The notes: a model not told the origin generated them from the letters alone. DNA of 64,000 bases from Pseudomonas sp. Irchel 3A7 (GCF_900187565.1 NZ_FYED01000019.1:62001-126000); one strand, 5' to 3'. Shown: positions 46,761-57,293, counted from the stretch's first letter. A program made the numbers and translations.

Positions 46761-48980
46761 ATGCAGCAGCCGCCAATAAATACCGTTACCCAAAATGAAA
46801 GCGAAGAAATTGATTTGCTTGATTTGTTAGGCACCCTGATAGACTACAAATTCGTTATCGCTGGAATCACCAGTGTATTTATGATTGGCGGATTAGCCTA
46901 TGCAATATTGGCCGCGCCTGTTTTCAGGGCAAATGCCATCATCCAGGTAGAACCCAAGAAAAATGATGTGCTCGGGTTCAATGATATGAGCAGCCTCTTG
47001 GGTGGAGAGTCACCTTCCGGAACCGAAATTGAACTTATCAAATCCCGATCCGTTCTGGGAAAAGCAATCGACAACTTAAAACTAGACATCCTGAGTGAAC
47101 CTAACTACTTCCCTGTTTTTGGCAGATTCATTGCAAAAAAATATACGGGAGACACCCCCGATTCTATCGCCAAACCTTGGTTTGGTATGAATGGATATAA
47201 TTGGGGGGGAGAATCGCTAACAGTTTTTAAGCTCGATGTGCCCCCGGGCTTGCTTGGAGAAGAACTTACACTGACATCAAAAGAGAAAGGTAACTACGAT
47301 CTATTTGATGAGGATGGTAATCTTCTGGTGAGTGGACACGTTGGAACCAAAACAGAAAGCAATGGGATCGAAATCCTGGTTTCTGAGTTGCGTGCTAACC
47401 CGGGTGCTACTTTCTCTGTAATGCGTGAACCGCGCCTGAACAGTATTAAAGACTATCAGGAAGCTCTAGATGTGAGCGAGCGCGGCAAAGACTCAGGCAT
47501 TTTAGGGCTAGCCTTGGAAAGTACCGACCCGAAAAAAGCAGTCAAAACATTGAACGAGATCGCACGGCTGTATGTGCGTCAGAATGTCGAACGTACTTCC
47601 GCGGAAGCTGCAGCCAGTCTTGATTTTCTAAAACAACAGCTACCTCAGGTACGTAAAGATCTAGAGGAAGCGGAAGACGCGCTCAATAAATATCAGACTC
47701 GCAGCAAATCCATTGATATCAGTCTGGAAACCAAAGCCATCCTGGACCAGATCGTTGCGCTTGATACAAGTATTTCGGAACTGAAGCTTCAACAAGCGGA
47801 GATGGACAGAAAGTTCACTGCCCAACACCCTGCTTATAGAGCGTTACTTTCAAAAATTGATGAGTTGAGCAGCAAACAAAGCGGGCTCTCCAAGAGAGTC
47901 GAAAGCCTTCCCGCAACCCAACAAGAGTTGTTGAGTCTCACTCGAGATGTACAAGTCAGTACGGAAATATATACCCAATTACTGAACCGATCCCAAGAGC
48001 TAGATATTGTTCGTGCCGGCTCCGTAGGCAACGTACATATAGTAGACGATGCAGATGTTGATCTGAGAGAGCCTGTCCGCCCCAAAAAAGCTCTTGTAGT
48101 ACTCATGGCGACTCTATTGGGCGGGTTCCTTTCGATTATATTCGTAATGCTTCGCCGGGCAATCAACCGAGGGATTGAGAGTGCGGAAATGATTGAGCAG
48201 TTGGGATTGCCTGTATACGCGTCTGTTCCCTTCAGCACGTTACAAAAATCAGCAGAGACCAGCTCTAAAAAGACAAAGGCAGAATTCGCTCAGATACTTG
48301 CTATAAGTCAGCCCACGGATCTGGCGGTTGAGGCGGTCCGAAGCCTGCGCACCAGTCTGCACTTCGCCATGCTGGAGGCCAAAAATAACCGTCTTATGAT
48401 CTCTGGCCCCAGTCCGTCTGTGGGCAAAACTTTTGTCTCCTCCAACCTCGCCGCCCTGATCGCACAGTCTGGGAAACGTGTGTTGATTGTTGATGTTGAT
48501 ATGCGCAAGGGATATCTCCACAAGTCCTTCGGCAAACCAGCGGAAAAAGGTCTATCCGATATTCTTACCTCGCGTTGCAGTTTAAACAGTGCGCTTCATG
48601 AGACCGAAGTGCCAAACCTGTTCTTGATTAGCCGCGGGCAAACCCCACCGAATCCCGCAGAGCTCCTGATGCACAAGAACTTCACCAACTTCCTTGAAGA
48701 AGCCAGTGAACAATTCGATCTTGTCATTCTCGACACGCCACCCATCTTGGCGGTGACGGACGCCGCTATCGTCGGGCGCCACTCAGGAACGTCGATGATT
48801 GTTACACGATTTGGGATGAATCCGGTCGGCGAAATAAAACTTACCATCCGGCGATTCGCACAAAATGGAGTCGTCTTGAAGGGTGCGATTCTTAACTATG
48901 TAGAAAAACGAGCGACATCAAAAACTGGTTACAACTCGTATGGCTACTATCAATATTCCTATGTAACTGACAAAAAATAA
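46761..48980 (+). CDS. wzc: Capsule tyrosine autokinase Wzc
   Basis: This 739-residue inner-membrane protein has an N-terminal Wzz domain with a membrane segment near residues 33-53 and a long periplasmic coiled-coil region. A second membrane segment lies near 445-465 and a cytoplasmic BY-kinase follows. Walker A is GPSPSVGKTF near residue 550, A' is LIVDVDMR near 575 and Walker B is LVILDTPP near 653. The Tyr-rich tail (TGYNSYGYYQYSYVTDKK) carries eight or so Tyr for autophosphorylation. It controls chain length and export together with Wza. Confidence 0.95.
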   Translation: MQQPPINTVTQNESEEIDLLDLLGTLIDYKFVIAGITSVFMIGGLAYAILAAPVFRANAIIQVEPKKNDVLGFNDMSSLLGGESPSGTEIELIKSRSVLGKAIDNLKLDILSEPNYFPVFGRFIAKKYTGDTPDSIAKPWFGMNGYNWGGESLTVFKLDVPPGLLGEELTLTSKEKGNYDLFDEDGNLLVSGHVGTKTESNGIEILVSELRANPGATFSVMREPRLNSIKDYQEALDVSERGKDSGILGLALESTDPKKAVKTLNEIARLYVRQNVERTSAEAAASLDFLKQQLPQVRKDLEEAEDALNKYQTRSKSIDISLETKAILDQIVALDTSISELKLQQAEMDRKFTAQHPAYRALLSKIDELSSKQSGLSKRVESLPATQQELLSLTRDVQVSTEIYTQLLNRSQELDIVRAGSVGNVHIVDDADVDLREPVRPKKALVVLMATLLGGFLSIIFVMLRRAINRGIESAEMIEQLGLPVYASVPFSTLQKSAETSSKKTKAEFAQILAISQPTDLAVEAVRSLRTSLHFAMLEAKNNRLMISGPSPSVGKTFVSSNLAALIAQSGKRVLIVDVDMRKGYLHKSFGKPAEKGLSDILTSRCSLNSALHETEVPNLFLISRGQTPPNPAELLMHKNFTNFLEEASEQFDLVILDTPPILAVTDAAIVGRHSGTSMIVTRFGMNPVGEIKLTIRRFAQNGVVLKGAILNYVEKRATSKTGYNSYGYYQYSYVTDKK

Positions 48981-49019
48981 ATTCAGTTTCACCTGACTTA
49001 TCCCTCAAAAAACATTAAT

Positions 49020-49047
49020 CGCCGCTACGCCAAATCGGCGTACGGCG
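49020..49047 (+). other. Hairpin between wzc and ugd
   Basis: CGCCG and TACGCC pair with GGCGTA and CGGCG (one bulged base, five-base loop). No T-run follows, so it is more likely an attenuation or RNA-processing structure than a full terminator. The gap between wzc and ugd is about 165 bases, long for this operon. Confidence 0.45.
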
Positions 49048-49144
49048 AACCACGCCTGCCATTTGATTCTCTGGTGTACAACAGTATTCCACGCAAGGCT
49101 TGTGGCCTGATAAATCTCAATCTTATCCCCTTACGGTGAATAAT

Positions 49145-50467
49145 ATGAAAGTTACTGTTTTTGGCACCGGTTACGTCGGACTAGTACAGGGAGCCGTTCT
49201 TGCCGACGCCGGACACAACGTCATATGCATTGATGTTGACGCAAAGAAAATTGAACGTTTAAAACAAGGAATCATCCCAATATTCGAGCCAGGACTAGAA
49301 GAATTAGTTAAGAAGAATTTCAACGCGGGTACCCTCCAATTTTCGACGGATGCCGCACTCGGGGTAAGTCACGGAACCATTCAGTTCATCGCGGTTGGCA
49401 CGCCTCCCGACGAGGATGGATCGGCAGATTTGAAACATGTGCTCGCTGTAGCCGAAACCATTGCCGAGAACATGGTTGAACACCGCATCATAGTAGATAA
49501 ATCCACAGTCCCCGTAGGCACTGCACAACGCGTAAGTGACCGAATCTCGGAAGTGCTCGCTCGGCGCGACGTGAAAATTTCATATGATGTAATCTCCAAT
49601 CCGGAATTTCTAAAAGAAGGTTCGGCAGTAAATGATTGCATGCGCCCTGACCGTATTATTATCGGAACAGAAAGCGAAAAATCCGAAGAGCTAATGCGCG
49701 AGCTTTATGCCCCCTTCAACCGCAACCATGAAAAAATAATAGTAATGGATGTGCGTAGCGCAGAACTGACAAAGTATGCGGCAAACTGCATGCTTGCAAC
49801 GAAAATCAGTTTCATGAACGAAATTGCGAACTTGGCTGAAATGCTCGGGGCTGATGTCGAAATGGTCCGCAAAGGTATTGGCGCGGATCCACGAATTGGA
49901 TATCACTTCATTTACCCAGGCGTAGGCTATGGTGGCTCCTGCTTTCCAAAAGATGTTCAGGCTTTGATAAAGACAGCCACATCTATTGACTACGACGCAA
50001 AGGTTTTGAAAGCTGTTGAAAATAGAAACAACGAACAGAAAACCACTCTATTCTCGAAAATTCATAAGCATTTCAAAGGTGATCTGTATGGCAAAACATT
50101 TGCCTTGTGGGGGCTGAGTTTCAAACCCAACACCGATGATATGCGTGAAGCACCGAGCCGAGTGATTATGGAAGCACTCTGGGCTGCGGGCGCAAAGATC
50201 CAGGCTTTTGATCCCGAAGCGATGGAAGAAACACAACGGATTTATGGTGATGTTGATAGCTTGACACTTTGTGGCACCAAGGAAAGTGCTTTAAAGCAAT
50301 CAGATGCGCTGATTATCGTTACTGAATGGCAAAACTTCCGGGCTCCCGATTTTGACATGATCAAATCTCAATTGAAAAACCCGGTTATTTTTGATGGCCG
50401 TAACTTATTCGACCCTAAAGCAATGAAAAACAAAGAATTGACTTACTATTCCGTAGGGCGAGCTTGA
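49145..50467 (+). CDS. ugd: UDP-glucose 6-dehydrogenase
   Basis: This 440-residue enzyme oxidises UDP-glucose to UDP-glucuronate with two NAD molecules. The Rossmann motif is FGTGYVGLVQGAVLAD at the start, VDKSTVPVGTA is near residue 120 and the catalytic Cys lies in GVGYGGSCFPKD near residue 264. The C-terminal UDP-binding part has LWGLSFKPNTDDMREAPS. The start is the ATG for MKVTVFG; an upstream frame has no support. It works between GalU, which provides UDP-glucose, and the epimerase that follows with one base of overlap. Confidence 0.95.
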   Translation: MKVTVFGTGYVGLVQGAVLADAGHNVICIDVDAKKIERLKQGIIPIFEPGLEELVKKNFNAGTLQFSTDAALGVSHGTIQFIAVGTPPDEDGSADLKHVLAVAETIAENMVEHRIIVDKSTVPVGTAQRVSDRISEVLARRDVKISYDVISNPEFLKEGSAVNDCMRPDRIIIGTESEKSEELMRELYAPFNRNHEKIIVMDVRSAELTKYAANCMLATKISFMNEIANLAEMLGADVEMVRKGIGADPRIGYHFIYPGVGYGGSCFPKDVQALIKTATSIDYDAKVLKAVENRNNEQKTTLFSKIHKHFKGDLYGKTFALWGLSFKPNTDDMREAPSRVIMEALWAAGAKIQAFDPEAMEETQRIYGDVDSLTLCGTKESALKQSDALIIVTEWQNFRAPDFDMIKSQLKNPVIFDGRNLFDPKAMKNKELTYYSVGRA

Positions 50468-51501
50468 TGAAAATTCTAGTAACCGGTGTCGCCGGCTTCA
50501 TTGGGTATCATGTTACGAAAGAACTGATTGCTCAGAACCACGTGGTCTATGGTATTGACAACCTCAATGACTATTACGACCCACAACTGAAAAAAGACAG
50601 GCTCGTTGACTTACAACAGCACTGCGAAACGCTTGAAAAAAGCAATAATTTCAAATTTGAACTAATGGACCTGGTGGACTCGCCGGCCATCAACTCATTA
50701 TTTGCAAATAATAATTTTGATCGAGTTATACATCTTGCAGCTCAAGCGGGAGTCCGTTACTCGATAGAAAACCCAAAAGCCTATATTGACTCGAACATTG
50801 TGGGCTTTATAAATATCCTTGAAGCATGCAGAGCACAAAATACACCACACTTAGTCTATGCCTCATCCAGCTCTGTTTACGGAATGAACAACAAAATTCC
50901 GTTTTCAACTACTGATTACACAGACAACCCCATTAGTTTGTATGCCGCCACAAAGAAATCAAATGAAATAATGGCGCATTCCTATAGCCACCTTTTCGAT
51001 ATACCGACAACTGGTTTACGCTTCTTCACCGTATATGGTCCATGGGGTAGACCAGACATGGCATATTTCTCCTTCAGCAAAGCAATCTGCCTGGGCGAGC
51101 CAATTAAAGTATTTAATAAAGGTAAAATGGAGCGTGATTTCACCTATATAGATGACATCGTCAACGGCATCGTTAAGGTCATGGATAAAATTCCGGCCGC
51201 GCAACCTAATACCAAAACACAATCCACTGCCAGATACAAAATATACAACATAGGAAATAACAATCCGATTACCTTGGAGAAGTTCATTTCCTCTATTGAG
51301 AGCGCGCTGGGAAAAAAAGCGATAAAAAAAGAACTTCCAATGCAACCTGGAGATGTACCTCGCACTTATGCTGATGTAGACGACTTGATCAAGGATGTAG
51401 GTTTCAAACCTTCAACAACAATAGAAACTGGAATGGCAAAATTTGCTGATTGGTACTTGAAATATAGCACCGGAGAAAAGAGTAGCAACAATGAAAACTA
51501 G
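50467..51501 (+). CDS. UDP-glucuronate 4-epimerase-like NAD-dependent epimerase
   Basis: This 344-residue short-chain dehydrogenase/reductase enzyme has the NAD motif VTGVAGFIGYHV, DNLNDYYDPQLKKDRL, which is typical for UDP-glucuronate 4-epimerases, SSSVYGMN near residue 135 and the YAATKKS active-site Tyr/Lys near 160. It should convert UDP-glucuronate to UDP-galacturonate. It directly follows ugd, whose product is the substrate. The ATG overlaps the ugd stop by one base; a TTG one codon earlier is less likely. Confidence 0.85.
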   Translation: MKILVTGVAGFIGYHVTKELIAQNHVVYGIDNLNDYYDPQLKKDRLVDLQQHCETLEKSNNFKFELMDLVDSPAINSLFANNNFDRVIHLAAQAGVRYSIENPKAYIDSNIVGFINILEACRAQNTPHLVYASSSSVYGMNNKIPFSTTDYTDNPISLYAATKKSNEIMAHSYSHLFDIPTTGLRFFTVYGPWGRPDMAYFSFSKAICLGEPIKVFNKGKMERDFTYIDDIVNGIVKVMDKIPAAQPNTKTQSTARYKIYNIGNNNPITLEKFISSIESALGKKAIKKELPMQPGDVPRTYADVDDLIKDVGFKPSTTIETGMAKFADWYLKYSTGEKSSNNEN

Positions 51502-51952
51502 GAGCCTGATAAAATCCGACATCATTGCAGTCTATAGTACAATTAGTTTAAAAAGTCTTATTAAATCATTTTTCAATCCAAGTATTCACGCATGCGTGCT
51601 AACACGATTAGTACGCAACAAAAACAAGGTATTCAGTGCCATTATCAGAAACTTGCTGATCTCGAAGCACTCAATCGATATCAGTTCAACCGCCATTATT
51701 GGTCCTGCCTTGAGACTTCCCCACCCGGTTGGAATAGTAATTGGAGACAATGCTGTTTTGCATGGCAACATTACAATATACCAGAACAGCACCATTGGCT
51801 CAAAAAACGGCTACCCCGAAATTGGTAATAACACAATCATTTACCCCAATAGCGTCATTGTCGGACCGATTAACGTTGGTGAGCATTGCGTCATCGGTGC
51901 TGGTTCCTTTTTAGACAAAAGCCTTACTGCTAACACTGTCTTTCATAGATAG
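51491..51952 (+). CDS. Hexapeptide-repeat acetyltransferase (serine acetyltransferase-like)
   Basis: This 153-residue protein has an N-terminal helical part with MKTRSLIKSDIIAVYS and a left-handed beta-helix of hexapeptide repeats from residue 62 (IDISSTAIIGPALRLPHPVG, then IGNNTIIYPNSVIVGPINVG). The PHPVGIVIG stretch has the catalytic-type His of CysE-like enzymes. In EPS operons such genes usually O-acetylate a sugar in the repeat. It overlaps the epimerase gene by eleven bases. Confidence 0.85.
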   Translation: MKTRSLIKSDIIAVYSTISLKSLIKSFFNPSIHACVLTRLVRNKNKVFSAIIRNLLISKHSIDISSTAIIGPALRLPHPVGIVIGDNAVLHGNITIYQNSTIGSKNGYPEIGNNTIIYPNSVIVGPINVGEHCVIGAGSFLDKSLTANTVFHR

Positions 51953-51994
51953 TAAAAGCACGTCAGGCGCGGTAAACCGAAAATTGAGGGAACA

Positions 51995-53251
51995 ATGATT
52001 AAGCACAGTGCAGCGTGGATGATGATGGGAAATGGTATCTATGCCATTAGCCAAGCCGTGATCTTGGCTATTCTGGCAAGGCTGGTTAATGTCGAAGCGG
52101 TTGGAATGTTCAGCTTTGCTTTGGCGATAACTGCTCCCATTATGCTACTGTCCAATATAGGTCTGCGCACTCAGATCATTACCGACACGCAGAACTCATA
52201 CTCGCTTAGTCAGTATCAAAAACTTCGTCGGCTCTGTAGTGCCGTTGGTGCCAGTCTCTGCGTTGCTATCGCTGCAGTCATGTCATCAACAACAGAACTC
52301 ATCATTGTCGTCATCCTGGTAGCCTTCTCAAAATCCGCGGAAAACCAATCCGAACTGTTTTATGGCGTCCTGCAAAAGCAATACAAGCACCGCATCGTTG
52401 CGATTTCGCTGGCCATCAGAGGCATCCTGGGTGCTGCAAGTCTTGCAGCGGGAACCTATTATTCAGGAAGTATAATCACAGGCGTTATTTGCTACACGAT
52501 TACCTGGTGGGTAGTTTGCATATTTTATGATAAAAAATGGACAAGCCGAAACATCACTAGCACTGGTAATACTGAACATACTCGATACGCAGATCTCATG
52601 CCACTTGTGTATGCAGGTCTGCCACTAGGTATCTCCGCACTACTTATAAACCTGAGCATCGGAATCCCACGAATTTTTATCGGCCAATCTGATGGCATGC
52701 ATGCAATTGGCATATACTCCATCATGGCCTTTATAGTGCAAACCGGAAGTCTGGTTATCAACTCTACCGGACAGGCCATTCTTCCAAAGCTTGCAGTACA
52801 ATTTAGCCAGAAAGACACTAAAGCATTCCTAACCCTGACAATCAAAGCTTCGCTTGTTGTACTACTCTTGAGTGCTTTCGGTACGCTGGGGTCATTTTTC
52901 TTCGCCGACTATTTTTTAGACTTGGCTTTCGGCAGCGAAGTATCCAGCAATGCATACTTACTAACCTTGATGTTCGCTATCTCACCAGTTCAATACCTTA
53001 CCAGCTTACTGGGATACGCCATCTCTTCTACGAAACGTAATATATCTCTGGTTACCGTACAAGCACTGGCATCTTTATCAGCGTTGATTGCATCGTTTAT
53101 TTTGATTCCGCTGTATGGGTTGCAAGGTGTCGTAGCCGCTACATTATTTGCAAATAGCGTAGCATTATCGGGATATATCATAACGCTGATAACCGCTCTT
53201 AAATCTGAATCCCCGAAAACCTCACAACAACTTTCCGAACAAACCAAATGA
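51995..53251 (+). CDS. Wzx-type lipid-linked oligosaccharide flippase
   Basis: This 418-residue integral membrane protein of the MATE/MOP superfamily has about twelve hydrophobic segments. It begins MIKHSAAWMMMGNGIYAISQ, and GIPRIFIGQSDGMHAIGIYS near residue 222 is typical of polysaccharide exporters. It moves the undecaprenyl-linked repeat unit across the inner membrane. It overlaps the polymerase gene by four bases. The assignment rests on topology and order. Confidence 0.85.
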   Translation: MIKHSAAWMMMGNGIYAISQAVILAILARLVNVEAVGMFSFALAITAPIMLLSNIGLRTQIITDTQNSYSLSQYQKLRRLCSAVGASLCVAIAAVMSSTTELIIVVILVAFSKSAENQSELFYGVLQKQYKHRIVAISLAIRGILGAASLAAGTYYSGSIITGVICYTITWWVVCIFYDKKWTSRNITSTGNTEHTRYADLMPLVYAGLPLGISALLINLSIGIPRIFIGQSDGMHAIGIYSIMAFIVQTGSLVINSTGQAILPKLAVQFSQKDTKAFLTLTIKASLVVLLLSAFGTLGSFFFADYFLDLAFGSEVSSNAYLLTLMFAISPVQYLTSLLGYAISSTKRNISLVTVQALASLSALIASFILIPLYGLQGVVAATLFANSVALSGYIITLITALKSESPKTSQQLSEQTK

Positions 53252-54747
53252 ACAGAATATCTTCCTCAACCATATCGTTCATTTGCTGTGCAAGTGTCGC
53301 TTTCATACTGATAATTATATTCGGCGAATCAGCCATCGGAATCCCCTTGGCTGTGGGCGTATTAACATCCTCTGTATTCCTCAAGGATACCGTCGACTGG
53401 GCTCGTGCGCGGCTGGATAGTTTTGACCCTGGCGCCATTCTTGGTCTAGCAGGCCTGATGTATTTCCTTATCAGCCCGGTTTCCCAAGTCTCGTGGGACT
53501 TCTGGCCATATTTACCAGCCCTGACTAACGATTCGAGCTGGATTTCGTTTTGGTCTGTGTTAAACCTGTTCGGCGCTCTAACTTATAAGTTTTTCTCGCG
53601 AGTAAAAATAAAACGCAACAGCCCGACATACGTAACACCAGCTACATTCAATCATAAAAGATTTATATTCTTATCTTTAGCGCTTCTAGCAATATGCGCT
53701 ATTTGTCAACTCTACATATATGCAAGTTTTGGCGGCATTCTCGGATTTATTGCTACGTTTACCGCAAGACAAGCCGCGGGAATTGAGGACGAAGATCCTT
53801 TCGCCGGCATGGGCATGCTTATGCTTGTCGCCGAGAGCTTTAAATTTCTTATAGCCATGTTTGTAATATATTGCATAAAAGATAAAAAATGGGCAAAGAG
53901 TAACTACTGCTTTGCAATGATTATGACTGGCTTGTTGATAACCTTCATTCTATTTGGAGGGTTACGGGGCAGCAGGAGCAGCACTCTATTTTCCTTGGTA
54001 TTTGCGGCAGGCATGTACCATTTCTGGATCAGGAAACTACCAGTTAAAATGTTATTGGTGGGTGTTGCTTTTTCGCTAGCGTTTGCAACCTCCTATTATT
54101 GGTACAAAATCGCAGGTGCGGATGGACTGAGTGCCATTGTGGACACCAGTGCCCGTCAAAGTTTCCACAGCAGTCGTCAAAACGTCGACCAATACCTGGT
54201 AGTGAGAGACCTAGGGCGAATGGATATGCAAACCTTAGCTCTTAAAAAAATCGTATCGGGCGAACAACCCCTGTCCTTTGGCAGGACCTATTTGGTTAGT
54301 ATCATTTCAAGCATACCAAAATCAATTTTGCCTTATATACCAGACCAAATAACTAAAGAAAAAACAGAACTTATTCACGGTCGCGGCAGTTATCAACGCG
54401 GTGAAGCCAGGCAGACCACGCTTGTACTTGGGCAGTTTGGCGAGTCACTCGTTAACTTTGGCATTCCCGGCATTTTTATATTTTATGCAGCGCTAGGCCT
54501 GTTTGTCGGAAAAATCAGAAGCCTGATAAAGCACTTACCTGATCGCGATATTAGATTGCTGTTAATCCCTGTGACATGTTTGATACCCCTGCTAATGATT
54601 GGCACCGACATGAATGTGCTTTTAATGCAGCTTGTTCGCTATTTGACAATACCGTTAATCCTTATAACTTTATGCCTGAAAATAAGGAAAAACAATAACG
54701 CTTCCTCCTCTATCAGCCTGCCTGCTCCTCTGGGCCATGTTGGATAG
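53248..54747 (+). CDS. Wzy-type polysaccharide polymerase
   Basis: This 499-residue membrane protein has about eleven to twelve hydrophobic segments and a large loop between residues 280 and 400 (QSFHSSRQNVDQYLVVRDLG, then LSFGRTYLVSIISSIPKSIL). This is the layout of Wzy and O-antigen polymerases, which join repeat units at the periplasmic face. Sequence is variable in this family, as expected, so function is judged from topology and from the wzx gene beside it. Confidence 0.8.
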   Translation: MNRISSSTISFICCASVAFILIIIFGESAIGIPLAVGVLTSSVFLKDTVDWARARLDSFDPGAILGLAGLMYFLISPVSQVSWDFWPYLPALTNDSSWISFWSVLNLFGALTYKFFSRVKIKRNSPTYVTPATFNHKRFIFLSLALLAICAICQLYIYASFGGILGFIATFTARQAAGIEDEDPFAGMGMLMLVAESFKFLIAMFVIYCIKDKKWAKSNYCFAMIMTGLLITFILFGGLRGSRSSTLFSLVFAAGMYHFWIRKLPVKMLLVGVAFSLAFATSYYWYKIAGADGLSAIVDTSARQSFHSSRQNVDQYLVVRDLGRMDMQTLALKKIVSGEQPLSFGRTYLVSIISSIPKSILPYIPDQITKEKTELIHGRGSYQRGEARQTTLVLGQFGESLVNFGIPGIFIFYAALGLFVGKIRSLIKHLPDRDIRLLLIPVTCLIPLLMIGTDMNVLLMQLVRYLTIPLILITLCLKIRKNNNASSSISLPAPLGHVG

Positions 54748-54868
54748 AACTCGCTACCACTTTGACTGCTGATTAATTTTAAGCGCGCACGTCAGCTAGG
54801 ATACCCAGGACAAGAGCCTGATCCTACATAAGCCATTTTATGCTTAAATTCGTACATGGACGCAAACG

Positions 54869-56077
54869 ATGCTCAATACCCCCCCAAAAAATTTCCTTAT
54901 ATGCACCGCAAAATTCAGTGACAATCTAGGAGACGGAGTAATATCGGACTGCACTGAGTACTTAGTAAAAAGGGCCAGTCCGGGAGCATCTATCAACCAT
55001 ATAGATATCGCTGGTCGAGTCGAGTACCGCTCCAGCGCAAAGCAAGATATAAAAATCACTAAAAAGATCTTCTTTTTCATCCCCCACATCCTGCAACCAC
55101 TCATGACATTTGTAGCCTGGCATCTGTTTATGAAAAAACGCCTGGATGCCGCATGGTCTAAAAACGCGCCTGAGGAGAGTTTTCTATTGCTCTTTGGCGG
55201 TGGACAGCTTGTTAGCGACCTGGCGCTAAATTTCCCATTGAAATTTCACCATCTTATTAGTAAAACCAAGTCAATAAACGCAAAACTGGCGACAAATGCA
55301 ATTGGTGTTTCTTCCAAAATGTCTTCCTTGGGAAGACGCCTGTATAACTCATCTTTTAGCTCCGACAAGTGGATTCATCTGAGTGTTAGAGATCAGGAAA
55401 GTCAAAAAGCGATGCAGACGCTCGTCAACGACTCTAAGAGTGTAGCCCTTACTGTCGATCCTGCATTATGGACAAGAGAGTGCTACAGCCTTGAAAATGA
55501 ACGAGCACGAGACAACTCTGAAAATATCGGTTTGGGCATTGCGCACCCAGTAGAGCTTTCAGCTCACATCGAAAAAAATAAAAAAATACCTACTGACCTG
55601 ACACTGAAATTCTGGACTGACTTAGCTATAAAACTTGTGGAAGCAGGCAAAAGCCCTATCTTATTTTCTAATGGTTCTGTGGAGGATGTTTCATTCTGCC
55701 AAGAGGTCTACTCAAACCTCGCACAGAAGGGATATGCCTCAAAAGTAGAGTTGAGCGCTACACCACTCAAGCCAGTAGATCTTGTCAAAAATATCAATAG
55801 ATTTCACGCAGTAATCTCCCACCGCCTTCATGCGAACATCATTGCAAACTCCTTACTCATCCCGACAGTACAGTTGGGCTGGGATGCGAAAGTGAAGTCG
55901 TTTGCAAAAATGATGGGGCGAGAGTCCTGGTGTTTTGAACAATTGCCCACCGCATCCGTAGCATTTGATGCAATCGAAAGCATTTTACAATCAGGTATAG
56001 ATGAAACACATCTGAACAAGTTGAAAAAAATTTCATTCGACAATATAAGTGAAATTGTAAAAAGGTATGAGGCATGA
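54869..56077 (+). CDS. Polysaccharide pyruvyl transferase-family protein
   Basis: This 402-residue protein shows the pyruvyl transferase layout: SDNLGDGVISDCTEYLVK near the start, LLLFGGGQLVSDLALNFP near residue 110, and HAVISHRLHANIIANSLLIPTVQLGWDAKVKSF near 312. The enzyme would move pyruvate from phosphoenolpyruvate to a sugar in the repeat, giving a ketal and a negative charge. It overlaps the next glycosyltransferase gene by four bases. Confidence 0.85.
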   Translation: MLNTPPKNFLICTAKFSDNLGDGVISDCTEYLVKRASPGASINHIDIAGRVEYRSSAKQDIKITKKIFFFIPHILQPLMTFVAWHLFMKKRLDAAWSKNAPEESFLLLFGGGQLVSDLALNFPLKFHHLISKTKSINAKLATNAIGVSSKMSSLGRRLYNSSFSSDKWIHLSVRDQESQKAMQTLVNDSKSVALTVDPALWTRECYSLENERARDNSENIGLGIAHPVELSAHIEKNKKIPTDLTLKFWTDLAIKLVEAGKSPILFSNGSVEDVSFCQEVYSNLAQKGYASKVELSATPLKPVDLVKNINRFHAVISHRLHANIIANSLLIPTVQLGWDAKVKSFAKMMGRESWCFEQLPTASVAFDAIESILQSGIDETHLNKLKKISFDNISEIVKRYEA

Positions 56078-57255
56078 AGATTTATCTCATCAGGGATGGG
56101 GTTTTCACAACAACTAATGGTCGCCCGGCCTCCAATCTACTACATTATGAATCCTACGGCCGACGTTACCTTTCAGTTTTTTCTGAAGTTATTATTGTTG
56201 GGCGACTTTTTGAAAAGCAAGACCCGACCGCCCTGCCTGTTGATGGCCCCAATGTTAGCTTCTTAAAACTTCCTGGAGGACATGGACCAATAGGGTTAAT
56301 CAAGAGCCTGCCTACAATTTTGAAAACTGTCTTTTCCACAACTTCTCCAGGTAGTGCTTATCTATTGCGGGTACCTGCAAATGTTCCCAGCATCTACGCT
56401 TTTGTGCTCTGGCTAAAAAGAATCCCTTTTTGCATCGAGGTCTGCGCAGACCCATTTGATTCCTATAGCGCCAAAGCCTTAAACAATCATCCCCTTAGTA
56501 GTATCTTCCAAAAGTTTTTTGTTGGCTTGGTTAAATGGCAATGTCGAAAGGCTGTGGCGACGGCTTATGTTACAAGGAATGCTCTACAACTGAGGTACCC
56601 ACCCGCCACATCCGCTACATCGTATTCATTCACGTCGATAGACCTCTTCGAGGAAGCCTACGCTTTAAACGCCAAGAAAATGGATGTTCTCAAAACATCC
56701 GCCCCGCACATTGTCTTAACAGGCAACATGCAGGGAAAAATGAAAGGGCATGATACGCTATTAAACTCGTTAGCGATTATTCACACGAAAGGCATAAAAG
56801 CAAAGCTCACGATTATTGGATATGGCAACAATGAGCCACTCTATAGGAAGATGTGTAAAGACCTGAACTTGGAAGACTATGTTACGTTTACAGGCAAAAT
56901 GTCTTCCGGGGAGCCTATCAGGAACATACTGGACACTGCGGATTTATTCGTCTTGCCATCACGCCAGGAAGGATTGCCCAGGGCGTTGCTTGAGGCTATG
57001 GCCAGAGGTTTGCCGGCGATTGCAACGCGCGTCGGAGGAACGCCTGAATTGCTGGATGAAATTGCGCTTGTGCCTCCGGATGATGAAGATCTTCTGGCTC
57101 GTAGAATTGTAGAGTTCCTATCCTCTCCCGAACTCCTGCATGCTCAGTCTTCCAGAAATCTGGCAATTGCCAGAACTTACAATGCCACTGTAATTCAGAA
57201 CGCGAGAAATAACTTTCTCAACACTATGAAGAAGCTATCAAGCGCAATTTCTTGA
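56074..57255 (+). CDS. Glycosyltransferase family 4-like enzyme
   Basis: This 393-residue GT-B-type enzyme has a C-terminal GT1/GT4 domain from about residue 210: HIVLTGNMQGKMKGHDTLLN, LTIIGYGNNEPLYRKM and the E-x7-E-like stretch SRQEGLPRALLEAMARGLP near residue 290. It should add one sugar to the lipid-linked unit on the cytoplasmic side. Donor and acceptor cannot be read from sequence. It is the first of only two dedicated glycosyltransferases in the operon. Confidence 0.9.
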   Translation: MKIYLIRDGVFTTTNGRPASNLLHYESYGRRYLSVFSEVIIVGRLFEKQDPTALPVDGPNVSFLKLPGGHGPIGLIKSLPTILKTVFSTTSPGSAYLLRVPANVPSIYAFVLWLKRIPFCIEVCADPFDSYSAKALNNHPLSSIFQKFFVGLVKWQCRKAVATAYVTRNALQLRYPPATSATSYSFTSIDLFEEAYALNAKKMDVLKTSAPHIVLTGNMQGKMKGHDTLLNSLAIIHTKGIKAKLTIIGYGNNEPLYRKMCKDLNLEDYVTFTGKMSSGEPIRNILDTADLFVLPSRQEGLPRALLEAMARGLPAIATRVGGTPELLDEIALVPPDDEDLLARRIVEFLSSPELLHAQSSRNLAIARTYNATVIQNARNNFLNTMKKLSSAIS

Positions 57256-57293
57256 ATAACAGAATTATTTAATTTTCACAAAGAGACTTACAT